From: Chloroflexota bacterium
GTDB taxonomy: Bacteria > Chloroflexota > UBA6077 > JADZDV01
Assembly (NCBI GenBank): GCA_020850915.1
Contig: JADZDV010000204.1
Span: forward strand, 1 to 11,860
Length of the DNA stretch: 11,860 nucleotides
Direction of reading: 5' to 3'
The translations under genes and the position numbers were made by a program. Positions 1-6,751 of this stretch are shown here, in pieces (within the stretch, counting starts at the first letter, position 1; each line of letters opens with the position of its first letter). The notes beneath the pieces were generated by a model. It saw nothing but the letters and a program-made list of their open reading frames with translations, searched no databases and was not told where the DNA came from.

Positions 1-196
1 TCGGAAGATCGCCGGGTTCCGTTGACGGTGGACGCTGCAGCAGGATGAGGTCAAGCGCCTGCTGGTAGACACGGTCGTCCTGTCGGAAGACGTCGGGATT
101 GGCTCCCCGCTCCTCGGCTCCCTCCCAGCCTTCGGCAAGCAGACGCGCCAGCTCAGCCGGCTGGCCGTGGATCGCCTCATAAGTCTTCGATGCCAC
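1..196 (-). CDS. Unidentified protein, N-terminal 65 residues only (runs off the left edge)
   Basis: An open minus-strand frame begins at GTG (196-194) and continues to the window edge without a stop. The product starts MASKTYEAIHGQPAELARLL and is acidic and helix-prone (AEGWEGAEE, later DDRVYQQALDLILLQ). A GGGGAG about 10 nt upstream of the GTG could serve as ribosome binding site. The start lies inside the last codons of the 3-hydroxyacyl-CoA dehydrogenase gene, so the two overlap by 20 bp and are probably co-transcribed and translationally coupled. A competing ATG at 180 (ATGA overlap with the upstream stop) opens another frame, but its product is Arg/Ser-rich and reads like an out-of-frame translation. 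The first residues weakly recall the start of SIS-domain sugar isomerases, but too little is visible to assign a family. Confidence 0.6.
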   Translation of the reverse strand, partial: MASKTYEAIHGQPAELARLLAEGWEGAEERGANPDVFRQDDRVYQQALDLILLQRPPSTEPGDLP

Positions 197-1841
197 GAGC
201 AGACCACTCCCCGTCGTAGTCAAAGAACCCCCGCCCGGCCCGCCGCCCGGTGCGGCCGGCCTGGGCGTATCGGCGCAGCGGGATAGCCGGCCGGTAGCAG
301 TCCGCTCCGTAGTCCTGCTGCAGGACGCGAACCGTCTGCAGGACGTGGTCCACGCCGATCTCGTCGGCCCAGGCCAACGGCCCCCGCGGGTAGGCGACAC
401 CAAGACGCATGGCAAGGTCGACATCCGCCGGCGAGCGCGCCAGGCTCTCGTGGAGCGCAGCCGCGGCTTCGTTTGCCAGCATGGCGACGATTCTCAGACT
501 CACCATGCCGGGGCCATCTCCGACGATCGCCGTCTCTTTGCCCAGGCGTGCGAGGAGCCGGGCCGCTCGGCCCACTGCTGACGGCTCGGTGTTCAGGCCA
601 CCGGCGACCTCGACAACTCCCGCCTCGGCGAGCGAGCCGACCATCGAGAAGCCGACGACCTGCCCGGTGTTCGGCAACGTGCTCGCGATCTCCGTCACGC
701 TCCAGGGCGCACTGTAGACCAGCACCGGGGCGGAGCCGGTCGCCTGCTCCAGGGCGCACTGCAGACCCAGGCGCCGAGCTTCAAGGTGACCGGTCTCCAC
801 GGCCACGACGAGCGAGGCCTCGCTGGCACCGTTGCTGATGGGGATGCCCCGGGCGGCACAGCGTTGCCGCAGATCGTCTGCCTCCGGGCCAGTACCGAGA
901 ACGGCCACTGGCCCGGACCGCGCCCCGGCGCTGTCGAGTCCTGCTACGCCCGCGCTGCTGGTCGCCGCGTCTTCCAGCACTGGCCCGGGGCTGTCGTACT
1001 CGTAGAACCCGCGGCCGCTCTTCCGACCCAGACGGCCGGCCCGCACGAGCTGTCGCTGGAGGGCGGGTGGGCGGAAGCGGGGGTCATGGAACGTCTGCTC
1101 GAAAATGGAGAGCGACACGGTGTAGTTCACATCCAGCCCAATCAGGTCGATCAGTTCGAACGGCCCCATCTTGAAGCCAACCTGTCGCATGATCCGATCG
1201 ATGGTCGGCACGTCGGCCAGCCCTTCTCCGAGGATCCGGAGCGCCTCCAGGTAGAAGGGGCGTGAGGCGCGGTTCACCAGGAATCCTGGTGTGTCCGCTA
1301 CTTCGACCGGCTGCTTCCCAAGCTCGCGTGCCAGCTCCGTGGCAAGGGACACCGTCTCGTGCGAGCTCTGTGCAGCTCGCGCCACCTCTACGAGGTCCAG
1401 CATCACCGGCGGGTTGAAGAAGTGCATCCCGATGACGCGCTGAGGGGATGAGACGGCGGAGGCGATCGCCGTGACTGAGAGCGACGATGTGTTCGTCGCC
1501 AGGAGCGTCCCGCCAGGACAGATAGCGTCGAGCCGCTGAAACAGCTCGCGCTTCAATGGGAGGTCTTCTGTCGCCGCCTCGATCACCGCGTCGACATCGC
1601 TCAGCAACCGGAGATCGGTCACCGGCTCGATCCTGTCGAGCGCTGCTGAGATCTCCTCCTCGCTCAGCCTTCCACGCCGGCCGAACCGCTCGAGGGACGC
1701 CCCGATCACCGCGAGACCGCGCTCGAGAAAGCTCGTTTCCAGGTCGTACAAGAGCACGTGAAAGCCGGCTGTCGCCGCCACCTGGGCGATCCCAGCTCCC
1801 ATCGTCCCGGCTCCCACGACTCCGATTCGCTTGCCTGCCAC
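177..1841 (-). CDS. 3-hydroxyacyl-CoA dehydrogenase, PaaH-type tandem-domain protein
   Basis: Oxidises (S)-3-hydroxyacyl-CoA to 3-oxoacyl-CoA with NAD+, the third step of beta-oxidation-like routes; in the PaaH branch the substrate is 3-hydroxyadipyl-CoA of phenylacetate breakdown. The 554-residue product opens with a Rossmann motif GAGTMGAG (about residues 10-17). Catalytic residues of the family are all visible in the first half: Ser in NTSS (about 119), His in MHFFNP (about 140), Glu in LVEVA (about 152) and Asn in GFLVNR (about 190). The second half (about 311-548) is a whole second copy that has lost His and Asn. PGMxxxRxxAMxxNEA and AMRLGVxYPxGPLAW there match the C-terminal part of E. 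coli PaaH from memory. The frame is open to a TTG at 1928, but a GGAAGGAG placed 7 nt before the GTG at 1841, and the promoter overlapping the TTG, favour 1841. No other paa genes are seen, so the acyl substrate is open. Confidence 0.95.
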   Translation of the reverse strand: MAGKRIGVVGAGTMGAGIAQVAATAGFHVLLYDLETSFLERGLAVIGASLERFGRRGRLSEEEISAALDRIEPVTDLRLLSDVDAVIEAATEDLPLKRELFQRLDAICPGGTLLATNTSSLSVTAIASAVSSPQRVIGMHFFNPPVMLDLVEVARAAQSSHETVSLATELARELGKQPVEVADTPGFLVNRASRPFYLEALRILGEGLADVPTIDRIMRQVGFKMGPFELIDLIGLDVNYTVSLSIFEQTFHDPRFRPPALQRQLVRAGRLGRKSGRGFYEYDSPGPVLEDAATSSAGVAGLDSAGARSGPVAVLGTGPEADDLRQRCAARGIPISNGASEASLVVAVETGHLEARRLGLQCALEQATGSAPVLVYSAPWSVTEIASTLPNTGQVVGFSMVGSLAEAGVVEVAGGLNTEPSAVGRAARLLARLGKETAIVGDGPGMVSLRIVAMLANEAAAALHESLARSPADVDLAMRLGVAYPRGPLAWADEIGVDHVLQTVRVLQQDYGADCYRPAIPLRRYAQAGRTGRRAGRGFFDYDGEWSARGIEDL

Positions 1842-1848
1842 CGGACTG

Positions 1849-1856
1849 CTCCTTCC
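1849..1856 (-). promoter_or_regulatory. Ribosome binding site that sets the dehydrogenase start
   Basis: GGAAGGAG on the minus strand, 7 nt before the GTG at 1841-1839. It is a near-ideal Shine-Dalgarno sequence and is the reason for choosing the GTG rather than the TTG 87 nt upstream. Confidence 0.8.
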
Positions 1857-1898
1857 GGCCGCCCGATCGAGCGCGCTGTCATCGACGCTCCAGACCTG

Positions 1899-1928
1899 AG
1901 CATAGTCTGCCGTCGGGCGTTCGTCCAA
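1899..1928 (-). promoter_or_regulatory. Putative sigma-70-type promoter of the dehydrogenase operon
   Basis: On the minus strand, TTGGAC (1928-1923) and TATGCT (1904-1899) are separated by 18 bp. Transcription would begin near 1892, giving a 5' UTR of about 50 nt that contains the Shine-Dalgarno sequence at 1856-1849. The -10 matches consensus at 4 of 6 positions, the -35 mainly at TTG. This lies in the 141-bp divergent space shared with the alpha/beta hydrolase gene. Confidence 0.4.
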
Positions 1929-1982
1929 GCGCCTCCATCGCTCCGGGCATCCGGACGTGCCCTGCCAGCACCGGTGACCGGT

Positions 1983-2846
1983 ATGATCGGGGCCGGAGGT
2001 ACCGTGACCGGACCGTCCTACACAGCCATCGTGTCAGGTGGCGAGCGGCTGCACCTCGATGTCTACCCATCCCAGCCGTCGGATCCTGCCGTCATTTTCA
2101 TGCCCGGCACCGGGAAGTACGCCGCGCCATACGGGCCGTTCCTGGAGGCGCTCAGTGGTCGGGGCTACCAGGTGATTGGGATCGACCCGCGCGGCCACGG
2201 CCGAAGTGATGGAGTCCGTGGGGACTTCACCGTGGAGCAGCTCGTGCAGAACGTTCGGGACGTGCTTACCTTCGCTCTCGAGAACGTCTCCGCGCGTGTC
2301 GGTTTACTCGGCTCCTCGCAGGGCGCCATTGTCGTGCTCTATTCGCTCGCCATCGACGATCGAGCGGCCAGCGCGGTCTGCCACAATGCTGCTGTTCTGA
2401 ACGAGTCTGCCGCGAAGGCGATCCACGTCTCGACGCTATCACGCTGGCTGCGGCCGCTCGCGCCCGTGCTCGGGCGGCTCGCGCCGGACGTGCGCTCCCC
2501 GATCCGTCGCTACCTGCCGATTGACGCGGTCTACGACGACGTGGCGCTCGGCGAGAAGCTGGACGCGGACCCGTTGACGGTCCGGGCGTATACCCTCCGC
2601 GCCCTGGGATCACACGCGAGCGCGGCGCCGGTCCGCCCCATCGAGGTGATCCAAACGCCGACGCTGTTGCTGGGCTCGGAGCGCGATCGACTGTTCCCGA
2701 GCGACTACCTCCGGTCGATCTTCGACCGGCTGACCTGCGAAAAGGAGTTCGTGAATCTGCGGGGCGCCGGACACATGCTCCTGCTGGAGCACGTTGCCGC
2801 TACGCTGCCGGTCGTGGCGGACTGGTTCGACCGGACCCTGAGCTAG
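1983..2846 (+). CDS. Alpha/beta hydrolase, monoacylglycerol-lipase/S33-like (Hydrolase_4 type)
   Basis: Likely hydrolyses an ester (lysophospholipid or monoacylglycerol type) or a related substrate in the cytoplasm; no signal peptide is visible. The 287-residue product has the expected order of parts: oxyanion region MPGTGKY (about 40-46), the strand and loop GIDPRGHGRSDGVRGDF (about 66-82, typical of the monoacylglycerol lipase group), nucleophile elbow GSSQG with Ser112, acid Asp235 in GSERDRLFP, and His264 in GAGHMLLLEH. A cap domain fits between about 140 and 215. The start is uncertain: the ATG at 1983 has no good ribosome site, while an in-frame GTG at 2004 follows GGAGGT at only 3-4 nt. 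TATGAT at 1982-1987 could itself be a -10 box, which would exclude the ATG. Its stop shares a CTAG with the convergent TenA gene. Confidence 0.92.
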   Translation: MIGAGGTVTGPSYTAIVSGGERLHLDVYPSQPSDPAVIFMPGTGKYAAPYGPFLEALSGRGYQVIGIDPRGHGRSDGVRGDFTVEQLVQNVRDVLTFALENVSARVGLLGSSQGAIVVLYSLAIDDRAASAVCHNAAVLNESAAKAIHVSTLSRWLRPLAPVLGRLAPDVRSPIRRYLPIDAVYDDVALGEKLDADPLTVRAYTLRALGSHASAAPVRPIEVIQTPTLLLGSERDRLFPSDYLRSIFDRLTCEKEFVNLRGAGHMLLLEHVAATLPVVADWFDRTLS

Positions 2847-3505
2847 ACGTGTCCTCGCCAGGCCATGTTCCAGAACGCCAGCTCGTGACGGCTGGAGGTC
2901 AGGAACGCGGCCTCTAGACGGACCAGCTCGGCGGAGCCGGCACCCTCGGCGGCGCCGTCGAGCAGGTCGCGACACCAACGGGCGAGCGCGGCGAACCGCG
3001 AGTCGGCGTACATGTCGATCCAGCGAGCCAGCCGCTCTTCTGACGGTCGCGGCCTCTCCGCCAGGCGCAGGCCGATCTCGGAGTAGGCCCACATACAGGG
3101 CAGCAGGGCGGCGAGCAGCTCCGCGAAATCGGCCAGTGCGGCGGTACGGAGCAGAAAGTCCGCGTACGCGGCGTTCTCGGCGGCCAGCGGCTCATGTTCC
3201 AGCTCAGACGGCTGGATGTCAAACGCGCTGGCATAGGCGCGGTGCAGCGCCATCTCGTCCACGAGTGTGGCGCGCAGCAGCTCCGCGAACGCCGTCATCG
3301 TCGCGAGGTCCGGTGCGCGCGCGGCTCCGAGGGCGAAGACGCGCGCATACTCGGTCAGAAAACGATAGTCCTGGCGGACCCAGAAGCGGAACCGGTCGAG
3401 GTCGAGAGTTCCGTCAGCGATGCCAGCCACGAACGGATGCGCGTGCTGGGCTGCCCAGATCGGCTCAGCAGCAGCGCGCAGGCGGCTTGTGAATCGTTCG
3501 ATCAC
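2843..3505 (-). CDS. tenA: TenA-family thiaminase II / aminopyrimidine aminohydrolase
   Basis: TenA_C enzymes hydrolyse aminopyrimidine breakdown products of thiamin to the hydroxymethyl-pyrimidine for salvage, and can also cleave thiamin. The 220-residue protein has the normal family length. Visible signatures are HPFVxGxxDGTLxxxxFxxW (about 23-42), QDY with Asp46, EMALH (84-88), the active-site Cys137 in LPCMWAY with Tyr141, Tyr166 in DMYADSRF, and Glu208 in HELAFWNMAW, corresponding to the Asp, Cys, Tyr, Tyr and Glu pocket residues of Bacillus TenA. The position of Bacillus Tyr47 is Phe here. Start is GTG with no strong Shine-Dalgarno sequence, but it lies 9 nt after the stop of the upstream protease gene on the same strand, so coupling is likely. 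No other thi genes are in the window. Confidence 0.92.
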   Translation of the reverse strand: MIERFTSRLRAAAEPIWAAQHAHPFVAGIADGTLDLDRFRFWVRQDYRFLTEYARVFALGAARAPDLATMTAFAELLRATLVDEMALHRAYASAFDIQPSELEHEPLAAENAAYADFLLRTAALADFAELLAALLPCMWAYSEIGLRLAERPRPSEERLARWIDMYADSRFAALARWCRDLLDGAAEGAGSAELVRLEAAFLTSSRHELAFWNMAWRGHV

Positions 3506-3514
3506 GCCAGGAGC

Positions 3515-4888
3515 CTAGCGGGACACGGCGAACGCGGCGTACGGGAAGTCGCTCTCCTTCATCGCCGCGTCGAGCATTTGAGCGGTGATGACGCGGCTGT
3601 AGCCATTGCCATCCGTGTCGACTGGGTCGTTGATCAGGAAGTTGTCGCCGAGCAGTCCGTGCACGACCACGTAGTGGTCGCCAAAGTACGCCGAGGTCGT
3701 GCGTCCGGGCAGCCGCCGGTAGAACACCTGCGCCAGGACCGGATGCCCAGCCCGGAGCTCGTTGCGAATCTCGTCGAGGGTCCAGTGATGGAACTGCTGC
3801 TCGCCATCGTACAGAGTCAGCGGTTTCAGGCCGTGCTTCTGGACGACGCCGGCCAGGTGCTGGATATACAGACCGCAGTCGTCGCAGCCGTCGTCCCCCT
3901 GGAGCGCGAGCGCCTCCTTGCGCGCCTGACCGGGGCTGACTTTCACCCCAAAGCCCTCGAGCACCATCGCCACGGTCGTCGGGCCGCAGTTCGCGAGCGA
4001 GTACGGCGTGTCGTCGAGCTGGCTCTGATACGGCACCTTCAGCCAGACGTCCGGGCCACGTCTGGTCATGATATCTCTCGTGAGCTCGTAACCCGACATC
4101 TGTTCAGGATCGGGGACGAGCGCAAGGTCAATGGCGGGCAGCCAGCCCTCCACCGGCTCCGCTCGCCCATCGCCCAGGACGTACGCCCTGGACCAGAAGC
4201 CTGTTGTGCTGCTGGTGATCTCGACGAACTCGCCCGGCTTCAGGACGCGAACAAGGCTGGCACTCGGGTCAGCGGCGGCGTACAAGCCAAGCGGAGCGCG
4301 TGTGCGGACCCAGCGCGGCCACGGGCTTGGAGCAAGATCGGCAGTGTCAGCCCAGGCTTCGCCGGGCGCGCGACCGGAGCGGTCGCCGGAGTAGAAGATG
4401 CGGAACCAACTGCCGTCTTTCGCTATGACGCGCAGCGCCGAGCCGCTGGGGATCTTGGTGAAGAGCACCCCGTCTCGGACGCCAGACCAGAGACCTGTCT
4501 CGCGCGTAGCGCGGACCCAGCCGGGAAGTGACGGATCGATAGGAGGTAGCAGTGTCGCCGGGGGAAGAACGCTCGCGGCGCCGCTGCTCGGCGGCTGCAC
4601 GGCGGGCGAGGCCGGCGGATCGGGCGCCGCGGGACGGCTGGCTGAGAAGGGCGTGGCGGCTGGCGCCGCGGTCGGCGGGACCGCCGGTCCCGCGGCGAGC
4701 ACGGATGGCGTGGCCGGCTCGAGGGTGGCGTCGAGTGTCGCGGCCCAGACCGGCGGTTCACTGCTGGCAGCCGGGCGCGGGTCGAAGAGCAGTCGGCCCA
4801 GCGCCACGATGGGGATGATCAGGAGCAGGAGGCCGATCGCGGGAATGCGCGCGAGGCGACGAGCCTGAGGGGAGCTGGAGGTGTGCAT
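3515..4888 (-). CDS. Membrane-anchored SH3b-domain C39-like cysteine protease
   Basis: An exported, membrane-tethered papain-fold (peptidase C39_2) protein. In the 457-residue form: basic n-region then a hydrophobic anchor LLLLIIPIVALG (about 20-31), a Pro/Ala-rich linker to about 120, two repeats beginning WVRATRETGLWS and WVRTRAPLGLYA (about 124-185 and 193-255) that read as SH3b domains, then the protease domain (about 282-457). There, VPYQSQL carries the likely oxyanion Gln290, ANCGPTTVAM carries Cys301, FGDHYVVVHG carries His405 and LINDP carries Asp421. SH3b modules usually bind cell wall or serve as spacers, so the substrate may be a wall or surface peptide. The frame extends to an ATG at 4936, but a promoter-like pair at 4898-4927 lies between the two ATGs, so 4888 was chosen. 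First gene of an operon with tenA. Confidence 0.9.
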   Translation of the reverse strand: MHTSSSPQARRLARIPAIGLLLLIIPIVALGRLLFDPRPAASSEPPVWAATLDATLEPATPSVLAAGPAVPPTAAPAATPFSASRPAAPDPPASPAVQPPSSGAASVLPPATLLPPIDPSLPGWVRATRETGLWSGVRDGVLFTKIPSGSALRVIAKDGSWFRIFYSGDRSGRAPGEAWADTADLAPSPWPRWVRTRAPLGLYAAADPSASLVRVLKPGEFVEITSSTTGFWSRAYVLGDGRAEPVEGWLPAIDLALVPDPEQMSGYELTRDIMTRRGPDVWLKVPYQSQLDDTPYSLANCGPTTVAMVLEGFGVKVSPGQARKEALALQGDDGCDDCGLYIQHLAGVVQKHGLKPLTLYDGEQQFHHWTLDEIRNELRAGHPVLAQVFYRRLPGRTTSAYFGDHYVVVHGLLGDNFLINDPVDTDGNGYSRVITAQMLDAAMKESDFPYAAFAVSR

Positions 4889-4897
4889 GCGGCGAGG

Positions 4898-4927
4898 AGT
4901 ATCCGACTTCGTCGTGGGGCCAGTCAA
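4898..4927 (-). promoter_or_regulatory. Putative promoter of the protease-tenA operon, giving a near-leaderless mRNA
   Basis: Minus strand TTGACT (4927-4922), 18-bp spacer, GATACT (4903-4898). The -35 matches TTGACA at 5 of 6 and the -10 matches TATAAT at 4 of 6. A start of transcription about 7 nt later (around 4891) falls within a few nucleotides of the ATG at 4888, and no Shine-Dalgarno sequence precedes that ATG. Confidence 0.45.
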
Positions 4928-4992
4928 CCCGCCCATCTGGAGAGGGGGCGCAGGCTAGAATGGGAGGAGAGTCCATCGCAACGGAGCCACGT

Positions 4993-5313
4993 ATGTCGAA
5001 TCAGGAAGGCGCCAGCGGCACAGCCGCCACGCCGCGCTCTGGCCCCATTCGTCCGTTCGGCCTGTCACGCGAGCACCTCAACCGCGTCGAGCTGACGTTC
5101 ATCCTGCGCGGCGGCGCCCAGCTCGCGGTCTCTGAGCAACTGCTCGACGAGGTCACCCCCGAGTCGCTCGATCGGTACGCGGCGCAGCTTAGTGAGCAGG
5201 TCACCTCTGGCCAGTCCCGCGCTTTCAGCGACCAGCAGAGCACGCCGGGGGTCCGTGCGTGGATCAACCTCGGGGAAGTCGTCGCGTTCAGCGTGCGCCA
5301 GGCGAAGGGGTAG
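4993..5313 (+). CDS. Small protein of unknown function
   Basis: A 106-residue acidic protein that I do not recognise. The first 20 residues (Ser/Gly/Ala/Thr-rich) look disordered; the folded part starts near RPFGLSREHLNRVELTFILR. The rest alternates short predicted strands (VELTFILRGG, AWINLGEVVAFSVRQ) with a helix (about 56-75), as in small alpha/beta or beta-sandwich domains. No signal peptide or metal-binding cluster is seen. The start is set by GGAG at 4983-4986, 6 nt before ATG; an in-frame ATG at 4960 has no good ribosome site and overlaps a TAGAAT that could be a -10 box. Codon third positions are strongly G/C, supporting coding. It is divergent from the protease-tenA operon, with 104 bp between the start codons. 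Confidence 0.72.
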   Translation: MSNQEGASGTAATPRSGPIRPFGLSREHLNRVELTFILRGGAQLAVSEQLLDEVTPESLDRYAAQLSEQVTSGQSRAFSDQQSTPGVRAWINLGEVVAFSVRQAKG

Positions 5314-5346
5314 GCGACTTCAGGCCGCTCGCCACAGGCTTCTGAA

Positions 5347-5526
5347 GTGAAGACGCTTCTCCTGATAATCGTCCTGTCGGGGCGCTGCGATACCGCGGCA
5401 CGGGCCGAGGAGAGCGTCTTGCGGGAGCGGGACGCGTGGATGGCGCACCGTGGGCTCTGGGGAAGCGCGTGGGTTGGCTATGCGCCTGACGCGCCTCCGC
5501 CCGTGGTTGGGTGCTCGACGTCATGA
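5347..5526 (+). CDS. Possible very small exported protein (59 aa)
   Basis: A GTG-started frame encodes MKTLLLIIVLSGRCDTAARA followed by about 39 residues. The N-terminus resembles a short signal peptide: one Lys, the hydrophobic run LLLIIVL, and an A-R-A motif after which signal peptidase I could cut, leaving a mature peptide EESVLRERDAWMAHRGLWGS... that is Pro-rich at its end. Third codon positions are G/C-rich, as in true genes here. Against it: only AGG about 8 nt upstream as ribosome site, no recognised family, and an Arg in the hydrophobic region. It lies 33 bp downstream of the previous gene, in the same frame, and converges on the YdcF-like gene 16 bp away. Without it, 5314-5542 has nothing I can support. 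Confidence 0.3.
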   Translation: MKTLLLIIVLSGRCDTAARAEESVLRERDAWMAHRGLWGSAWVGYAPDAPPPVVGCSTS

Positions 5527-5542
5527 CAGTGTTGGACCCGAC

Positions 5543-6265
5543 TCAGTTGTAGTGGCCGGTGAAGAGGATATAGGCGAGCTTCGCGAGCTCGTGGTTCGTC
5601 AGTTCGCGCTGATGAGCTGACATCCACCAGGACTGCTTTCTCCATTCACTGTCTGGCGCCGCGCGTGCGATGACCCGCACCCCGCTGCCAGCGTAGACCG
5701 CGTTGAATGTCCGCGTCGCGCGTTGCAGATGGTAGGGTGACGTCACGAGGATCAGGCTCCGAACACCGTCCCGCTCGAGCAGCCGTCTGGTGTGGACCGC
5801 GTTGCCGTAGGTATCCTCTGCCAGCTCGTCCAGGAGGATCGCCGACGGACGCACGCCCTGTCGTTCGGCCAGGACGCGCATCGCCGCCGCGTTCGAGATG
5901 CCTCCATCGCCAGCCGCTCCCGAGAGGACGAGCTCTGGCGCCCAGCCGTCGCGCCAGAGCCGCACTCCTTCAGCCAACCGAGCGAGCTGCTCGTCGCCGC
6001 TGATCACGACGATCGCGTCGCTCACCTCGAGCGTCGGTTGAAAGCCCTCGACGACGAACCCCGCGCTAAGAATCAGTGCTGCCAGCAGCAAGGCGATTCC
6101 CAGGCTCGAGAGCGCTCCCAGACGAATGAAGCGTCTGGCGCGTGAGGCGCCGCCTGGCCGACGCGTCTCCACAGTGCGCCCAGCACGGTGGCCGGAGCCA
6201 TGAAAGGCGCCTGGCCACGAGCTTCGCCGCGAAGGCCTAGCTTGAATGAACTGGTTCCGGCTCAC
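5543..6265 (-). CDS. YdcF / DUF218-family membrane protein (ElyC/SanA-like)
   Basis: DUF218 proteins (YdcF, SanA, ElyC) have a Rossmann-like domain; ElyC and SanA are linked to envelope integrity, but the reaction is not established. The 240-residue product has a long basic N-terminus, one transmembrane segment (LGALSSLGIALLLAALILSA, about 49-68), and then the outward domain. Family marks: SDAIVVISGD (82-91), ELVLSGAAGDGG (111-122), a run with D/E and N (LAEDTYGNAVHTRRLLE, about 148-164) and LVTSPYHLQRATRTF (173-187), which is the signature segment. The C-terminus HELAKLAYILF is also typical. Start is GTG with only a weak GGCGGA upstream; the 70-residue N-terminal part is longer than usual, so a later GTG (6172) is possible. 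It overlaps the end of the lipoprotein gene on the same strand. Confidence 0.88.
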   Translation of the reverse strand: MSRNQFIQARPSRRSSWPGAFHGSGHRAGRTVETRRPGGASRARRFIRLGALSSLGIALLLAALILSAGFVVEGFQPTLEVSDAIVVISGDEQLARLAEGVRLWRDGWAPELVLSGAAGDGGISNAAAMRVLAERQGVRPSAILLDELAEDTYGNAVHTRRLLERDGVRSLILVTSPYHLQRATRTFNAVYAGSGVRVIARAAPDSEWRKQSWWMSAHQRELTNHELAKLAYILFTGHYN

Positions 6266-6566
6266 GTCTGATCCGCCACGATGATAGCCGCTGAAACGGC
6301 CTGGTCAAGAGCGCGCGCGGGCGGCCCCTGGCCCGGGCGACGCGGCTGGAGAGGGCACGGGTGAAGAGATCGGTGATAGCATTGCCGGAGCCGCTCTGGG
6401 TCGCGGGTGTTGGCTGGGGCTGGATCGATCGGGACGTGGGGACAGCGGCGGTGACCGCTGGGCCGGGCGGGGAACAGCCAATCAAGGTCAGAGCGCAAGC
6501 GATCGCCGAAAGCCAGCGAACATGGAGCTGGCCGCGCGCCGACGGCTTGCGTAACCACGCTAGCAC
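6237..6566 (-). CDS. Short lipoprotein of unknown function, 3' end doubtful
   Basis: A GTG preceded by AGAGGGAG (6578-6571, 4 nt away) starts a 109-residue product with a clear lipoprotein signal: basic n-region (LRKPSARGQLHVRW), hydrophobic core LSAIACALT and lipobox LIGC with Cys31. After lipidation the mature part is a Pro/Thr/Ser-rich tether (about 32-58) and then NAITDLFTRALSS. Beyond that, the translation turns Arg-rich and looks out of frame; another frame reads ALDQAVSAAIIVADQT and stops with a TGA that overlaps the GTG of the YdcF-like gene. As read, the stop lies 29 nt inside that next gene. The two genes should be one operon. No family recognised; the signal peptide is the solid part. 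Confidence 0.55.
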   Translation of the reverse strand: MLAWLRKPSARGQLHVRWLSAIACALTLIGCSPPGPAVTAAVPTSRSIQPQPTPATQSGSGNAITDLFTRALSSRVARARGRPRALLTRPFQRLSSWRIRREPEPVHSS

Positions 6567-6631
6567 GACGCTCCCTCTGGATCGGATATCTCGCTCGATG
6601 CGATCCGGCCCGGTGGACAGGCTCTCTCGCC

Positions 6632-6637
6632 AGTATA
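6632..6637 (-). promoter_or_regulatory. Possible -10 element for the lipoprotein-ydcF pair
   Basis: TATACT on the minus strand, 5 of 6 with consensus, about 65 nt upstream of the lipoprotein start. No -35 match was found at 16-18 bp, so this is weak. It is the only promoter-like signal I see in the 185-bp divergent gap 6567-6751, which also holds two imperfect direct repeats (TTGCACACCAG and GTGCACCAG, about 6707-6728). Confidence 0.22.
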
Positions 6638-6751
6638 TCGGTGCCGCCCCCCGGGAGCCGGCCGTGTCGTGCCGGACCGCTGAGCGTTGAGCCGATGCCT
6701 GCCGGCTTGCACACCAGCCGTGCACCAGTGTGAGTGTGAGAAGGAACGTCA

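Noticed and set aside
786..1265. Plus-strand frames of about 120-160 codons within the dehydrogenase region (also 409-838 and 1556-2209)
   Set aside because: All are antisense to the dehydrogenase or cover the divergent promoter; low-complexity Arg/Pro/Ala products without domains.
1758..1982. N-terminal extension of the alpha/beta hydrolase
   Set aside because: The added 75 residues are not hydrolase-like, overlap the dehydrogenase start antisense, and cross its promoter.
3194..4531. A 445-codon plus-strand frame opposite tenA and the protease
   Set aside because: It lies antisense to two genes with clear catalytic motifs, has no ribosome site or recognisable domain, and is the sort of long open antisense frame expected in GC-rich coding DNA.
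6191..6270. A 23-codon plus-strand frame starting ATG AAA GGC with GGAG before it
   Set aside because: Too short and antisense to the DUF218 gene start; no other support.
6728..6739. Direct repeat GTGTGA GTGTGA before the enoyl-CoA hydratase
   Set aside because: A two-copy 6-bp repeat is easily due to chance and has no matching known element.
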